NCBI GenBank assembly: GCA_029265355.1
Contig: JAJUJL010000001.1
Span: 1-64,000 of the forward strand
From: Chloroflexota bacterium
GTDB taxonomy: Bacteria > Chloroflexota > Anaerolineae > Anaerolineales > UBA4823
Direction of reading: 5' to 3'
Length of the DNA stretch: 64,000 bases
Shown: positions 8,144 through 17,412 of the stretch, one piece after another
How the letters are laid out: the number at the start of each line of letters is the position of its first letter
Position numbering within the stretch: the first letter of the stretch is position 1
Position numbers and translations under genes: made by a program
The notes under the pieces: generated by a model
The model's database searches: none
What the model was told of the DNA's origin: nothing
Seen by the model: only the letters and a program-made list of their open reading frames with translations

Positions 8144-9666
8144 TTCATGCGCACAAAATGAAACAGGTTGAGGCGGTATTCATAATCCTTCTGCCCCAGC
8201 CAGCGCGTCTTCAACCAACGCAGCGAATCCGCCTGGCGCGCGTAATCGGCGCGCTCCGCAAGCTGGTAAAGGCCATTTGCCAATACAATGCTCTCCACCT
8301 CCCCGCCCGATTCGCGCTCTGGCTCGCCCAGGTTCGTGCGCAGCCACCAAACGTCGGAATAGCCAGCTTGCTCAACCTTGGGCCACTCGCTGGGCGCAAA
8401 CACGCGATAGCCAAAGTGAGCGCCATAATACCAGCAAGCATAGTCACCCGATCTTGGGGCGCAAATGATGGCGGTTTGTTCTACAGGCGACACCTCGATT
8501 TGCTGCATGATCTGCCGCCAGGGCACATTGAGGAAGGGTTTGATGAACTCGCGCCCGGTGAAATAGTTGAAGCCCGCCAGCAGATAAACACCCAAAAGCA
8601 GGGCGGGCAGGGTGTTCAGTATTTTTCGAGGCGCGGGTAGCCAGGCAACCAGCCAGATAATCAAAAACGGCAGGCCGTAGAGCATGCGGTTGGGCAGCCC
8701 TTGCCAGCCGGATACCGGATAAACAACGACAATGCTGATCGTCAGGTTGACCGCCACCAGGCTGAACAGCACCAGCAACAGAAACCAGGCCGCGCCCTTG
8801 GCGCGGAGCAGGGCCAGGGTTGCCATGCCAATCAATATGAGCGCGCCGAACCAGGCCAGCGGGTTGAGCGGCGAGAGCACCTCCCCCAGGCCAAAGGCAT
8901 AGCCCAGGTAACCAGCGCGCTTGAAGATCTCGATCCCCAGGTTGGCAGATTGCGCTTCCAGCACCACATCTTTTTCCACCTGGGCAGTCAGCACCGGCAA
9001 CCACGGCACAAACGAGGCCGCCACCATGAGCTGCGCCGCGATCCAGGGCAGCAGCGTGGCGGTATGTTTGCGCAGGGAAAACAGCCACCACAGGTTGCAC
9101 GCCAGCAGGATGCCCAAAGCGGGGTATGAGGTGTAAAGCAGCCCGGCCCCCAGCAAGACGTATGCAACCAGGTAGCCGGGATGGTGTGTTTCCAGGTATT
9201 TCAAAAAAGCGCTGACCAATCCCAATCCCAGCAGCATGGTTAAGGAATAATAACGCGCCGTGTGCCCGTAGGTGAGTAAAAGTGGTGAAAACGCCAACAG
9301 CGCCAGCGCCGCCAGGGCCGCGCCTTGCCCTGCCACGCGGCGCGCCAGCCAGTACGCCAGTCCCAGGGAAGCCAGAGTGAAAATGATCGACAGGCTGCGC
9401 AGTCCGACCTCCTCCACCCCAAAAATTTTGCCCCACGCACCTGTGACCAGAAAGTAAAGCGGCGGATGGCGATCACGCGCTGTCGCCAGGGCGATCTCAG
9501 CCGGCGATTTTAACGCCTGCGTTGCTGTCCAGGCCTCGTCTTCCCAGTAGCTTTTCTGCGCCGCACCCGCAAACTGCAAAACGAGCGCTGCCAGCAGCAC
9601 GAGCAAAATCAAGAGGCGCGAGTCTTTCTTCGGGTCAACTACGGCAGCATCGCTGGAATTATCCAT
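8140..9666 (-). CDS. GT39/ArnT-like membrane glycosyltransferase
   Basis: A 508-residue membrane protein with about a dozen hydrophobic helices. The first extracytoplasmic loop has 'SYWEDEAWT' and then 'DRHPPLYFLV', the acidic pair and Pro-Pro-Leu-Tyr signature of PMT-family (ArnT/GT39/GT83) enzymes. These transfer a sugar from a polyprenyl-phosphate donor to a lipid, protein or glycan outside the cytoplasmic membrane. A soluble C-terminal part of about 150 residues follows the helices. Its start overlaps the preceding DUF2142 gene by 8 bases and its stop overlaps the next start, so the three are coupled. The actual acceptor is not inferable. Confidence 0.78.
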   Translation of the reverse strand: MDNSSDAAVVDPKKDSRLLILLVLLAALVLQFAGAAQKSYWEDEAWTATQALKSPAEIALATARDRHPPLYFLVTGAWGKIFGVEEVGLRSLSIIFTLASLGLAYWLARRVAGQGAALAALALLAFSPLLLTYGHTARYYSLTMLLGLGLVSAFLKYLETHHPGYLVAYVLLGAGLLYTSYPALGILLACNLWWLFSLRKHTATLLPWIAAQLMVAASFVPWLPVLTAQVEKDVVLEAQSANLGIEIFKRAGYLGYAFGLGEVLSPLNPLAWFGALILIGMATLALLRAKGAAWFLLLVLFSLVAVNLTISIVVVYPVSGWQGLPNRMLYGLPFLIIWLVAWLPAPRKILNTLPALLLGVYLLAGFNYFTGREFIKPFLNVPWRQIMQQIEVSPVEQTAIICAPRSGDYACWYYGAHFGYRVFAPSEWPKVEQAGYSDVWWLRTNLGEPERESGGEVESIVLANGLYQLAERADYARQADSLRWLKTRWLGQKDYEYRLNLFHFVRMK

Positions 9667-11581
9667 AGTAATATTTCCAGATACTCGCTAATCCCCAAAA
9701 CAGGGGGATCGCCATCAACAAGCAGTAGAGCGCCAGGCCCAGGGCGCGCGGCAAACGCTGGCTGACAGGGCGGAAGAGCTCGCTCCAACCAGCATGCAGC
9801 AAGAGCAACGTGGGGATAATCGCAGGATAGGCGTAGCGCGCCGGGGGATAATAAATGCGCAGCAGCACGTAATTCTCGCTACGCACCAGGGTCATCAGCC
9901 AGGCGGCTGCGGCGGTCAACCCCAGGTAGAGCAGCATCTCCAGGGGAAGCATGCGCCGGCGACGCCACAGGAAGGCCGCCGCGCCAGCCAGCGCCAGGCC
10001 GGTGAAGATTGCCAGCGCGCGGTAGGGCCGGCTGCCAAGCATGAGCACATGTCCCCAGCCAAAGCGTCCCCAAAAAGTGCGGAACATGTGCCAACCGATC
10101 TCGCGGTGGAACCACCCCGCGCCGCGCAGGTCCAGCAGCACGCCCACGATCCAGGAGGGGCGCGTCTGATCCGGCAGGATCGAGGCGCCCAACCGGTCTG
10201 CCCACAGGCGCACGCGCAGTCCAGCCGACTCGGCGGAGGCGTTGCGCACCAGGTTGACGAACGGCTTTCCCGCCCATACCCCGCCATCCGCCTGGCTGTT
10301 GGCAAACTGCGGTGGTTGCGCGGCGGGGAAGCTGCCCTCCGCCAGCACAACGCCGTCATAGTAAACCTGCAGCGGCGCTGGGTCGGCTGCCGCCAGCGGC
10401 GCCAGCTCGATCCAGGCGCGCCAGGAAGGGGTGTTGATCGTCTCGGTGAAGGCAAAGAAGGAGGGCTCTACCCCCACGGAAACCACTTGAAAAATGTCCT
10501 GGTTGGCCTCGTACAGGTGCAAATTGGGTGTGCGCAGCTCTGCCGGGCGATCGGCCCATATCCACGCGCCAATGGTGATGGTCTTCCCCTGCAACGACTG
10601 GGCTTGCTGGATGGGCAGCAACTGGTAGAGGCGGTAAGGCTGCCCCGGTTTGACCTGCGGTCCAACCTCCAGCAGCAGGGCATGCTCGCCATGCGGCGCC
10701 TGGGCATGCCTGGCCCGCGTTGGCTGCTCCTGGAAGCTCCTGCGCACCCAGGGTGGGGCGTCGCCCCAGGTAAACACAGCCAGGAGCGCCGCCAAAGCCG
10801 CCATACCGCTCAACGCCCAAGCAAGCCAGAGGTAACGGCCGCGCAATACCGAAAAAAGCAGGGCAACAGCCAACAGCGGAACGCCAATATAAGTGGTTTC
10901 TTTGGTCAGCAGCCCCATACCCAGGGAGACCAGCGCGCCAAGCGCCGCCCCAAGCGAAAAGCCGCGCCTCAGCAAGCGTACGCAAGCCCACACGAAGAGC
11001 GAGAAAAAAGCAATCGCGCCCACATCGTTGTTCATCGCCGTCATGATGTCTGCCAGTCCAGGCAAGCACACCATGCCCAAGGGCACAAACAGGCGCAGCG
11101 CGTGACCTTCAGGCGTCAGCTCACAGGTTACCCCATAAGCCGCCAGGATGCTGACCAGGAAAAGCGCCAACGAAAACAGGCGCGCTGCGTAAAGTTGGTC
11201 CTGCACGCTGAAGCTCGACATCAGGCGCAACGGTACAGCAGCCAACACGTAATACAGAGGCGGGTCATTGAGCTGCGTGTAAAAACCAATCCAGGCAGGT
11301 TTGTCTGAAGGCGTCAGGTCGGGCTGGATCGCCATGCCCTCGAAAAAATTGTTCTCGAACATCGAGCGCGCCACATCCAGCCGCATGCCGAGATCGTAAT
11401 CGCCCGGCTTTGGCAGGCTCAAGCGGTTGGCAATCAGCCAGGCATACTCGAAGTGGGTGGGTTCGTCATAATGCTGCCAGGCAGGCGTCAGAAAGACGAA
11501 GACCACGCCCACGACCAGCCCCGCAAGCAAGGCAGCCCCAAGATATTTCCGATCCCTGCTTAACCCTGTGTGCTTTGCCAT
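9659..11581 (-). CDS. DUF2142-type membrane protein (GT-C-like)
   Basis: A 640-residue polytopic protein. The first loop reads 'PAWQHYDEPTHFEYAW', the Asp-Glu-Pro-x-His-Phe signature of DUF2142, a family usually encoded in polysaccharide loci and thought to be GT-C glycosyltransferases. Unlike short members it has a soluble insert (about 290-480) of beta-rich sequence between the two membrane halves, probably an extracytoplasmic carbohydrate-binding-like domain. It follows the phosphatase gene by 2 bases. Enzyme activity is inferred from fold and context only. Confidence 0.72.
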   Translation of the reverse strand: MAKHTGLSRDRKYLGAALLAGLVVGVVFVFLTPAWQHYDEPTHFEYAWLIANRLSLPKPGDYDLGMRLDVARSMFENNFFEGMAIQPDLTPSDKPAWIGFYTQLNDPPLYYVLAAVPLRLMSSFSVQDQLYAARLFSLALFLVSILAAYGVTCELTPEGHALRLFVPLGMVCLPGLADIMTAMNNDVGAIAFFSLFVWACVRLLRRGFSLGAALGALVSLGMGLLTKETTYIGVPLLAVALLFSVLRGRYLWLAWALSGMAALAALLAVFTWGDAPPWVRRSFQEQPTRARHAQAPHGEHALLLEVGPQVKPGQPYRLYQLLPIQQAQSLQGKTITIGAWIWADRPAELRTPNLHLYEANQDIFQVVSVGVEPSFFAFTETINTPSWRAWIELAPLAAADPAPLQVYYDGVVLAEGSFPAAQPPQFANSQADGGVWAGKPFVNLVRNASAESAGLRVRLWADRLGASILPDQTRPSWIVGVLLDLRGAGWFHREIGWHMFRTFWGRFGWGHVLMLGSRPYRALAIFTGLALAGAAAFLWRRRRMLPLEMLLYLGLTAAAAWLMTLVRSENYVLLRIYYPPARYAYPAIIPTLLLLHAGWSELFRPVSQRLPRALGLALYCLLMAIPLFWGLASIWKYYYG

Positions 11582-11583
11582 TT

Positions 11584-12078
11584 TTAAGGCTTGTTTACCC
11601 GATCTTGAGAATTGCGCGCCAGTCGAGCAATGGTCTCGAAGCCCTGGTCGCAGATCTGTTCCAGCTCGGAGGCAGTCTGTTCATAATCCATCAAGGACTT
11701 GCCGTATGGGTCAACCACTGCAAACTGCATGCCAATCATCTCGCTGAACAAGAAAATCTTCCCGGCGGCCTGCGGGAACTCGAACTGCAGCGCTTCCTTG
11801 TGACCCGGCTCCATCACCAGGATCAAATTGAATTGTTCGATCATTTGGCGGGTGACCGATCGGGAGCGATGCCCGCTGGCGTCCAGGCCGCGCTGCTGCA
11901 GCACAAGCTGGCTGTTGGTCGAGACCCGTTGTCCATCCATCGCCCAGGTGCCCGCCGACTCGATCCGCCAGTTCTCACCGCGCGGCACGCGCGCTTTGAG
12001 CAGGGCTTCTGCTATCGGGGAGCGGCAGATATTGGCGGTGCACACCACCAGGATTGAAGCATCTGGTTTTTCACCCAT
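11584..12078 (-). CDS. Low-molecular-weight protein-tyrosine phosphatase
   Basis: A 164-residue cytoplasmic enzyme with the P-loop CTANICRS (Cys13-x5-Arg19) near the N-terminus and the general-acid Asp in DPYG (Asp123). This is the usual length and order for LMW-PTP. Partners of this type (Wzb, EpsB-like) dephosphorylate the tyrosine cluster of capsule kinases, and a Wzc-type kinase with ten C-terminal tyrosines lies upstream in the same locus, its likely substrate. AAGGAG precedes the ATG by about 12 bases. An arsenate-reductase role is possible for the fold, but the context argues for the phosphatase. Confidence 0.88.
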   Translation of the reverse strand: MGEKPDASILVVCTANICRSPIAEALLKARVPRGENWRIESAGTWAMDGQRVSTNSQLVLQQRGLDASGHRSRSVTRQMIEQFNLILVMEPGHKEALQFEFPQAAGKIFLFSEMIGMQFAVVDPYGKSLMDYEQTASELEQICDQGFETIARLARNSQDRVNKP

Positions 12079-12116
12079 TGTCAGGCTTGCTCCTTAAGTT
12101 CTACTGGATTTGCGCA

Positions 12117-13121
12117 TTATCCCGTTCCTGCCTGCGGGAGTCTGTTCAACCGCGCCCCCACCCACCAGAACGCGACCAGGCTCGCCAGGCTGGTGGGCGC
12201 CAGCACGATGGCATGCAAGAGGAGTCCGAAGCTCAGCCCGAGCGATTCGGGCACGCCAAAGATGCCCAGTGAAAGTATACACATATACTCGAACAAACCA
12301 AAGCGCCCCGGCACGACCGGTATTGAAATGCCAGCTTGCAGCGCGACCAATACCAACACAGACGCCTTCCAGGGCAAATCCAGGCCCAACGAGCGCAAGA
12401 CCAGGTCGTTGGTCCACACGGCGGTGCCCCACACCAAAACGGTCAGCGCAGCCAGGCGGACGATATCGCTGCGCAGGCGCAGCACACTCAGGCTGGAGAG
12501 CGCTGCCTGCAGGCGCGGCAGCAGCGCCGAACGCCAGGCATCCGGCAGCCAACCCAACCCCCACGCCAGGCGTTTCTCGATCAGGCTCGGCCAGGCTGCC
12601 ACTACAGCCACCATCAGGCTCAGCAGCACGGCCAGCAAGGTCAGGGTTACACCCGAATCCGCCAGCCAACCTGGCATGGGCAGCAGAAAGATCGTGGCCA
12701 GGAACAACATGGCATACGCCAGCAGATCGATCACCTTTTCAATCGCCAGCGTGCCGAGCAAGAACGAGCGGCTGCCCCCCCTGCGGCCCGCCAGGTACAC
12801 CCGGCTGAGATCGCCAAGGCGTCCAGGTGCGTACCAGTTGACAGTCTGACCGATCAACAACGCGGCAAGCAAATCAGCGAGCTGAAACGGGTAGTCCCCG
12901 CGCTGGGTCATCACCGCCCAACGCGCCAACTTGGCCGCCGTGTTGACCGCCACCGACGCCAGGGCCAGCAGCAGCAAGCCCGCATCGGCTTCCGACAGGC
13001 TGCGCCACACGTCCTGCGGCGGAACATCGCGCAGCGACAGGTACAGCAAGGCCACTACCAGCAGGAAACCCGTGCTCCAGCGCAGCCATTTCGAGCGCAA
13101 GATGCCCGACAGGTGTTTCAT
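12117..13121 (-). CDS. Lysylphosphatidylglycerol-synthase-TM/UPF0104 flippase-like membrane protein
   Basis: A 334-residue protein with about eight hydrophobic helices. The cytoplasmic-loop motif YAPGRLGDLSRVYL is the conserved PGRLGE-type signature of the UPF0104/LPG_synthase_TM family, which includes the flippase domain of MprF and many orphan members in cell-envelope loci. No C-terminal LPG synthase domain is present. The ATG at 13121 overlaps the previous stop by 4 bases (ATGA). A longer upstream frame lies inside the ligase gene and is rejected. It may flip a lipid or lipid-linked sugar; the cargo is unknown. Confidence 0.78.
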   Translation of the reverse strand: MKHLSGILRSKWLRWSTGFLLVVALLYLSLRDVPPQDVWRSLSEADAGLLLLALASVAVNTAAKLARWAVMTQRGDYPFQLADLLAALLIGQTVNWYAPGRLGDLSRVYLAGRRGGSRSFLLGTLAIEKVIDLLAYAMLFLATIFLLPMPGWLADSGVTLTLLAVLLSLMVAVVAAWPSLIEKRLAWGLGWLPDAWRSALLPRLQAALSSLSVLRLRSDIVRLAALTVLVWGTAVWTNDLVLRSLGLDLPWKASVLVLVALQAGISIPVVPGRFGLFEYMCILSLGIFGVPESLGLSFGLLLHAIVLAPTSLASLVAFWWVGARLNRLPQAGTG

Positions 13122-14425
13122 GGCTGCTCGCCTGCCTGCACTGCGTCGGCATGCCCAGGACCTTCCGGGAGAGATAGCCGGGCCGTGGCCATGATGATCC
13201 CCCACACGCCCCAAACCAGGGGCGCCGGGCGCACCATCCCCCAAACGACCGCGTCCACCAGGCCATGCACACCCAAAGCGATCTGCCCGGCGAACAAACC
13301 AGAGCCCAGCCCTGCCATCCACCAATCGCCGTTCACGCTTCCCAGCCGGTAGGCGCGCCAGGAAATTGCCAGCGCCAGCAGGTACATTGCCAACCAGGCG
13401 GCTAACCCTGGCAGACCCACGTCGACGCCAACCTGTAAGAACAGGTTATGCGCATGCCCGATCGCGCCTGGTGGGTAGCGAAACAGGGGATATAGCAGGT
13501 CGGTGACACGGGTGAACGCCCCCAGGCCAACGCCGGTGAGGGGGAAATCCTCGAGTATGTAGAGGGCGCGTGTCCACACCTCACCGCGTCCCTCGCTGCC
13601 ACCCAACGTCGCGCTGGCGATCGCCTCACTCAGAACCCGCTCGGGGCCCAACCAGAGCGAAACCGCCAGCCCAACCACCAAGATGGCTGGCACTAACAGC
13701 CAGCCCCGCCGCCAACGCAGCGCTGCCACTGCCAGTATCGCCGCAGCAGTCGCCAGTATCGCACCGCGTGACAGCGTGAAGGTTAATACCACCGCGCTCC
13801 ACAACCCGGCCAGTGCAAACAGGGCGATCTGCCAGGCATGCCCCTTTTTAGCTCCTTGCCGGCTGCGCCCCACCAGGAACAACGCCAGCGCCAGGGGTAT
13901 CGGCAGTAAATACACCAGCGCGCCGGCCATCACATTCGGGTTGGCTGCATCGCTGACCTGGGCAGGCAGCAAGCTGTACAGGCGCCGGAGAATGGCAGGG
14001 ACGCCCGCATCCGTCCAGGCGACTCCGATCAAGGCATAGAAAGCCAATGCAGCCGAGGCGAGCGCCAGTCCAGCGGCTGCCCAACGCAGGCGCGAACGAA
14101 CCCCCGCCCAGGCCGCCAGGCTGCTGTAGAGCGCCATGCCGTTCAACAAGCGCCAGGCCTGCACCCGGGTTTCATCCGGCTGCGGCGAGATCGCCAGGCC
14201 GAGCAGCGCCGCCAAAAACAACACCATCGTCGGAAAATCGCCCGGTGTGCGCCAGGCGCGGCTGCCCTGCACCACCCTGCTGAGCCAAAAGACTGTCCCA
14301 AGCGAGGCTGCCAGCGGCAAGAACGCTGGGCGCAGCATGGCTGCACTGGTCAATGCCAGCACGGTCCAAAGCTCGACCTGTAAGATCCAGGCAGCGAAGA
14401 TCTGGTATCTGGGTGAAAGTTGCAT
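13118..14425 (-). CDS. O-antigen ligase / Wzy_C-type membrane protein
   Basis: A 435-residue polytopic protein. The large periplasmic loop contains 'GVGLGAFTRV' followed by 'IGHAHNLFLQVGVDVGLPG', the Wzy_C signature with the His-Asn pair found in WaaL ligases, Wzy polymerases and PglL-type oligosaccharyltransferases. A separate Wzy candidate exists at 27468-28856, so this copy may ligate the finished chain to a lipid, wall or protein acceptor. The ATG at 14425 is chosen over an upstream TTG; neither has a strong ribosome site. An intrinsic terminator lies between it and the kinase gene upstream. Confidence 0.8.
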   Translation of the reverse strand: MQLSPRYQIFAAWILQVELWTVLALTSAAMLRPAFLPLAASLGTVFWLSRVVQGSRAWRTPGDFPTMVLFLAALLGLAISPQPDETRVQAWRLLNGMALYSSLAAWAGVRSRLRWAAAGLALASAALAFYALIGVAWTDAGVPAILRRLYSLLPAQVSDAANPNVMAGALVYLLPIPLALALFLVGRSRQGAKKGHAWQIALFALAGLWSAVVLTFTLSRGAILATAAAILAVAALRWRRGWLLVPAILVVGLAVSLWLGPERVLSEAIASATLGGSEGRGEVWTRALYILEDFPLTGVGLGAFTRVTDLLYPLFRYPPGAIGHAHNLFLQVGVDVGLPGLAAWLAMYLLALAISWRAYRLGSVNGDWWMAGLGSGLFAGQIALGVHGLVDAVVWGMVRPAPLVWGVWGIIMATARLSLPEGPGHADAVQAGEQP

Positions 14426-14465
14426 CTCAACCAATTATCTCACATCGCTGAAATGCGATAGCGAT

Positions 14466-14502
14466 AAAAAAAGCCGGGCGACGCTGGTTAAGCTTGCCCG
14501 GC
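14466..14502 (-). terminator. Intrinsic terminator inside the polysaccharide locus
   Basis: On the minus strand GCCGGGC (14502-14496) and GCCCGGC (14479-14473) form a 7-bp GC stem with a 16-base loop, followed by seven T residues (14472-14466). It stands just after the Wzc-type kinase gene and before the ligase gene. Such a site would stop much of the transcript unless polymerase is antiterminated or a new promoter serves the downstream genes. Confidence 0.8.
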
Positions 14503-14562
14503 ATGTGCACCCACAGCATGAAAGCCGCTCCCCACCCGGCTGTCAAGCAAAATATCAACCGC

Positions 14563-16185
14563 TCAGGAAACCGCTTCGCGCGGCTGGGTGGTCTCTTTCT
14601 CGCGCCCGTAATAATTCTGATACGTGTAATAGTAATTGCGGTAGTAGGAATAGCGATAGCGCGAGCTCTTGACCTCGACATCGTTGAGCACCACGCCCAG
14701 GATGTTAGCGCCCACCCGGTTGAGCTGCTCGATCGCCTGGCGAAAAGCCGCCTGCTTGGTTTTGCCCGGCTTCACCACGATGAGCACGCCGTCCACCCGC
14801 GTTGCCAGCACCGCCGCATCGGTCACCACCAACACCGGGGGCGTATCCAGCACGATCATATCCAGGTGATTGCCCAACTGCCCCAGGATGTCACCCATGC
14901 GCCCCGAGCCAAGCAGCTCAGCCGGGTTGGGCGGCAGCTCACCGGAGGTGATCGCCATCAGGTTGCTCACGTCCGTTCTCTGCAGGGCGCCGTTCACCGC
15001 GGCCTGGGGCTGCACAAAGACCGAGCTCAAGCCGTAACGGTTGGGCAGGTTCATCTTTTTGTGCACCTGCGGCTTTCTCAAGTCGGCTTCGACCAGCGCC
15101 ACGCGCAGCCCGGACTGCGCCAGGCTGATGCTCAGGTTGGCAGCCACGGTCGATTTGCCATCTTCAGGCGATGGGCTGGTGATCAGCATGCTGCGCACCG
15201 GCTTGTCCACGCTGGCAAACTGAATGTTGGTGCGCAGCGAGCGGAAAGCCTCCGAAACCGGCGAGCGCGGCTGTGTCTTGACCACCATGGAAGCGCCATC
15301 CGTGGGGTGACGGGCAATGACGCCCAAAATGGGCAGCCCAAACTGGCGCGACACCATATCTGGGGAGAGGGAATCGTCCAGCGCCTCAAACAGAAAGATG
15401 CCGCCAACAGCCAGCGCCAGCGCAATCATGCCGGCAAGCACGGCGTTCATCAAAGCTCGCGGCCGGACAGGAGACTTGGGCGCAATGGCTTCCTCCGCCA
15501 AGACCAGGTTTTGCATCGAAGATGACTCTGCCAGCCGCACTTGCTCCAGGGTCTGCAGCAGCGAGGCGCGAATCTGGTTGTACTGCGCCAGCGTCGCCTC
15601 CAGGCGGGTACGCTCGGCATCATTGTCAGAGTTTTCACCCAATGCGTCGATCTTATCGGTGATCTCCGCAATGTCATTGTCGAAGGAATTGATCTGGCTT
15701 TCCAGGCTTTTGATCGACGCCTGGTAACGCTCGCTCTGACGCTCCTGGTTCTGCCGGATGAAGATCTCCACCAGCCTGTTGGCCGTCTCGGCGGCGCGCA
15801 AGGGGTCGGTATCTTCCACGCTGACATCCACCAACTGTGTATCGCGCACCGGCGTGACGGTGATGCGCGAGCGCAGGTTGGTGTAAGTGGTCAAGAGATT
15901 CATATCCTCGACCACGGCCTCCAGCACAGGGCGCGCCACCAGCAGCTCGGCGTAGGTGCGCGCCAGGCGCTCGCTGGTCAACACCGAAGCATAGTCGGTG
16001 GAGCGGCTGTTGGGCGCTTCATTGACCAACACGCGCGCCGTGGCCTGGTAGACGGGCGTCAGGCGCCGTGAAATGAAGTAAGCGCTGGTCCCGGCAACCA
16101 GGGTCACCAACGCCAGCAGCCATGCCCAGCGCCAGAGCAAATCCAGGTACCTTCTTAATTCTTCGGTGAACGATTGATTTTCCAT
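14563..16185 (-). CDS. Wzc-type polysaccharide co-polymerase and tyrosine autokinase
   Basis: A 540-residue inner-membrane protein. A Wzz domain lies between two membrane helices (about 20-38 and 246-266) with coiled coil at 140-225. The BY-kinase domain follows: Walker A SPSPEDGKST (337-346), Walker A' VALVEADLR (362-370) and Walker B LDTPP (446-450). The tail (510-526) holds ten tyrosines, the autophosphorylation cluster. It sets chain length and drives export through cycles of phosphorylation reversed by the LMW phosphatase in the same locus. Both modules are in one chain, as in Gram-negative Wzc rather than the split CpsC/CpsD of Firmicutes, yet no Wza-like exporter gene is present. A terminator follows the gene. 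Confidence 0.92.
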   Translation of the reverse strand: MENQSFTEELRRYLDLLWRWAWLLALVTLVAGTSAYFISRRLTPVYQATARVLVNEAPNSRSTDYASVLTSERLARTYAELLVARPVLEAVVEDMNLLTTYTNLRSRITVTPVRDTQLVDVSVEDTDPLRAAETANRLVEIFIRQNQERQSERYQASIKSLESQINSFDNDIAEITDKIDALGENSDNDAERTRLEATLAQYNQIRASLLQTLEQVRLAESSSMQNLVLAEEAIAPKSPVRPRALMNAVLAGMIALALAVGGIFLFEALDDSLSPDMVSRQFGLPILGVIARHPTDGASMVVKTQPRSPVSEAFRSLRTNIQFASVDKPVRSMLITSPSPEDGKSTVAANLSISLAQSGLRVALVEADLRKPQVHKKMNLPNRYGLSSVFVQPQAAVNGALQRTDVSNLMAITSGELPPNPAELLGSGRMGDILGQLGNHLDMIVLDTPPVLVVTDAAVLATRVDGVLIVVKPGKTKQAAFRQAIEQLNRVGANILGVVLNDVEVKSSRYRYSYYRNYYYTYQNYYGREKETTQPREAVS

Positions 16186-16274
16186 TTAGACACTCAATGA
16201 TGATGAGACGCACCGTGATAATGACAACTCTGCTTCTATTTTGCCACAAAAACCTGATAATTTCATGACAATTT

Positions 16275-17411
16275 CTAGTGCAGCGCCTGGCGCACTGCCG
16301 CAGCCACGGCTTCCAGGTCGGCGGGGCTCATCGTCGGGTAGAGCGGCAGGGTGATTTCTCGCGCCGCCAGCGCCTCGGTGCGCGGCAGTGAAAGATTGGG
16401 ATAAAGTTCCCGATAGTAGCTGAAAGTGTGGATGGGCGGGTAGTGGATGCTGGTCTGGATGCCCTGGCTGCGCAGGTAATCCATGAAAGCTTTCCGGTCC
16501 ACGCCTGGCGGCAGCAGCGCCGGAAAGATGTGATAAACAGGCTCGACGCCCGGCTGGGCTGCCAGTTGCTGAAAAGGCATCTCTAACCAGCCGTCCAGCG
16601 CTTCCCAGTAAGCGCGGGTGAGCTGGCCGCGGCGGGCGTTGTTCAGCGCCAGCTTCTGCAATTGGGCCACACCCAGGGCAGCGCGCAGCTCATCCATGCG
16701 GTAGTTATAGCCCAATCCCACCACATCGTAGGAATAGGCATGCCCCTGGTGGCGATCCCAGGTCAGGCTGGTCATGCCATGCGAGCGCAGCACACGCAGC
16801 TTGTCTGCCAAATCATCGCGATCGGTGGTCAGCATGCCGCCTTCGCCGGTCGCCAGGTTCTTATTCGAGAAAAAGCTGAAGCAGCCCACATCCCCCCATG
16901 CGCCCAGGCTGCGACCTCCCAGGCGCGCCCCAGGCGCATGGGCGGCGTCTTCGATCACCGCCAGGTTGTGGCGGTGGGCGATGCTCAATATTGCCTGCAT
17001 CTGGCATGGATAGCCGGCGTAGTGCACCACGATCACCGCCCGAGTGCGCGGTGTGATCAAACGCTCGATATCCGCAGGATCGATATTCAAATCATGGGCG
17101 CCGGTCACTTCGGAGAAGCGCACCTGCGCGCCGGTGTACAAAACAGCATTCGATGTCGCCACAAAGGTCAGTGAAGGCGCGATGACTTCATCCCCCGGCC
17201 CAATGCCCAGCGCCAGGCAAGCCAGGTGCAGCGCCACGGTGGCATTGGACACCGCCAGGGCATGCTTGCATCCCACCAGCGTAGCAAACTCGCTCTCGAA
17301 ACGCTGGGTGACCGCGCCCATCGTCAACCAGCGGCTGTCCAACACCTGGAGCACAGCCTGGCGCTCTTCTTCGCCGTAATCCAAATCCGAAAGCGGCACC
17401 CGCCAGCTCAT
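16275..17411 (-). CDS. DegT/DnrJ/EryC1-type sugar aminotransferase
   Basis: A 378-residue PLP enzyme of fold type I. The Schiff-base Lys is about residue 184 in 'FFSNKNLATGEGG', preceded by the EDAAHAPGA cofactor-binding Asp block. Length and motifs match aminotransferases that convert a 4-keto NDP-sugar into a 4-amino sugar. The LegB-like dehydratase two genes upstream would supply such a keto sugar. AGGAG lies 9 bases before the ATG at 17411 and directly abuts an ATG 9 bases further upstream, so the inner start is chosen. It begins 1 base after the preceding gene. The exact sugar product is not determinable. Confidence 0.88.
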   Translation of the reverse strand: MSWRVPLSDLDYGEEERQAVLQVLDSRWLTMGAVTQRFESEFATLVGCKHALAVSNATVALHLACLALGIGPGDEVIAPSLTFVATSNAVLYTGAQVRFSEVTGAHDLNIDPADIERLITPRTRAVIVVHYAGYPCQMQAILSIAHRHNLAVIEDAAHAPGARLGGRSLGAWGDVGCFSFFSNKNLATGEGGMLTTDRDDLADKLRVLRSHGMTSLTWDRHQGHAYSYDVVGLGYNYRMDELRAALGVAQLQKLALNNARRGQLTRAYWEALDGWLEMPFQQLAAQPGVEPVYHIFPALLPPGVDRKAFMDYLRSQGIQTSIHYPPIHTFSYYRELYPNLSLPRTEALAAREITLPLYPTMSPADLEAVAAAVRQALH

Positions 17412-17412
17412 C

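Noticed and set aside
9794-11308. 504-codon open frame on the plus strand
   Set aside because: Antisense to the DUF2142 gene; Gln/Arg/His-rich composition, no domain.
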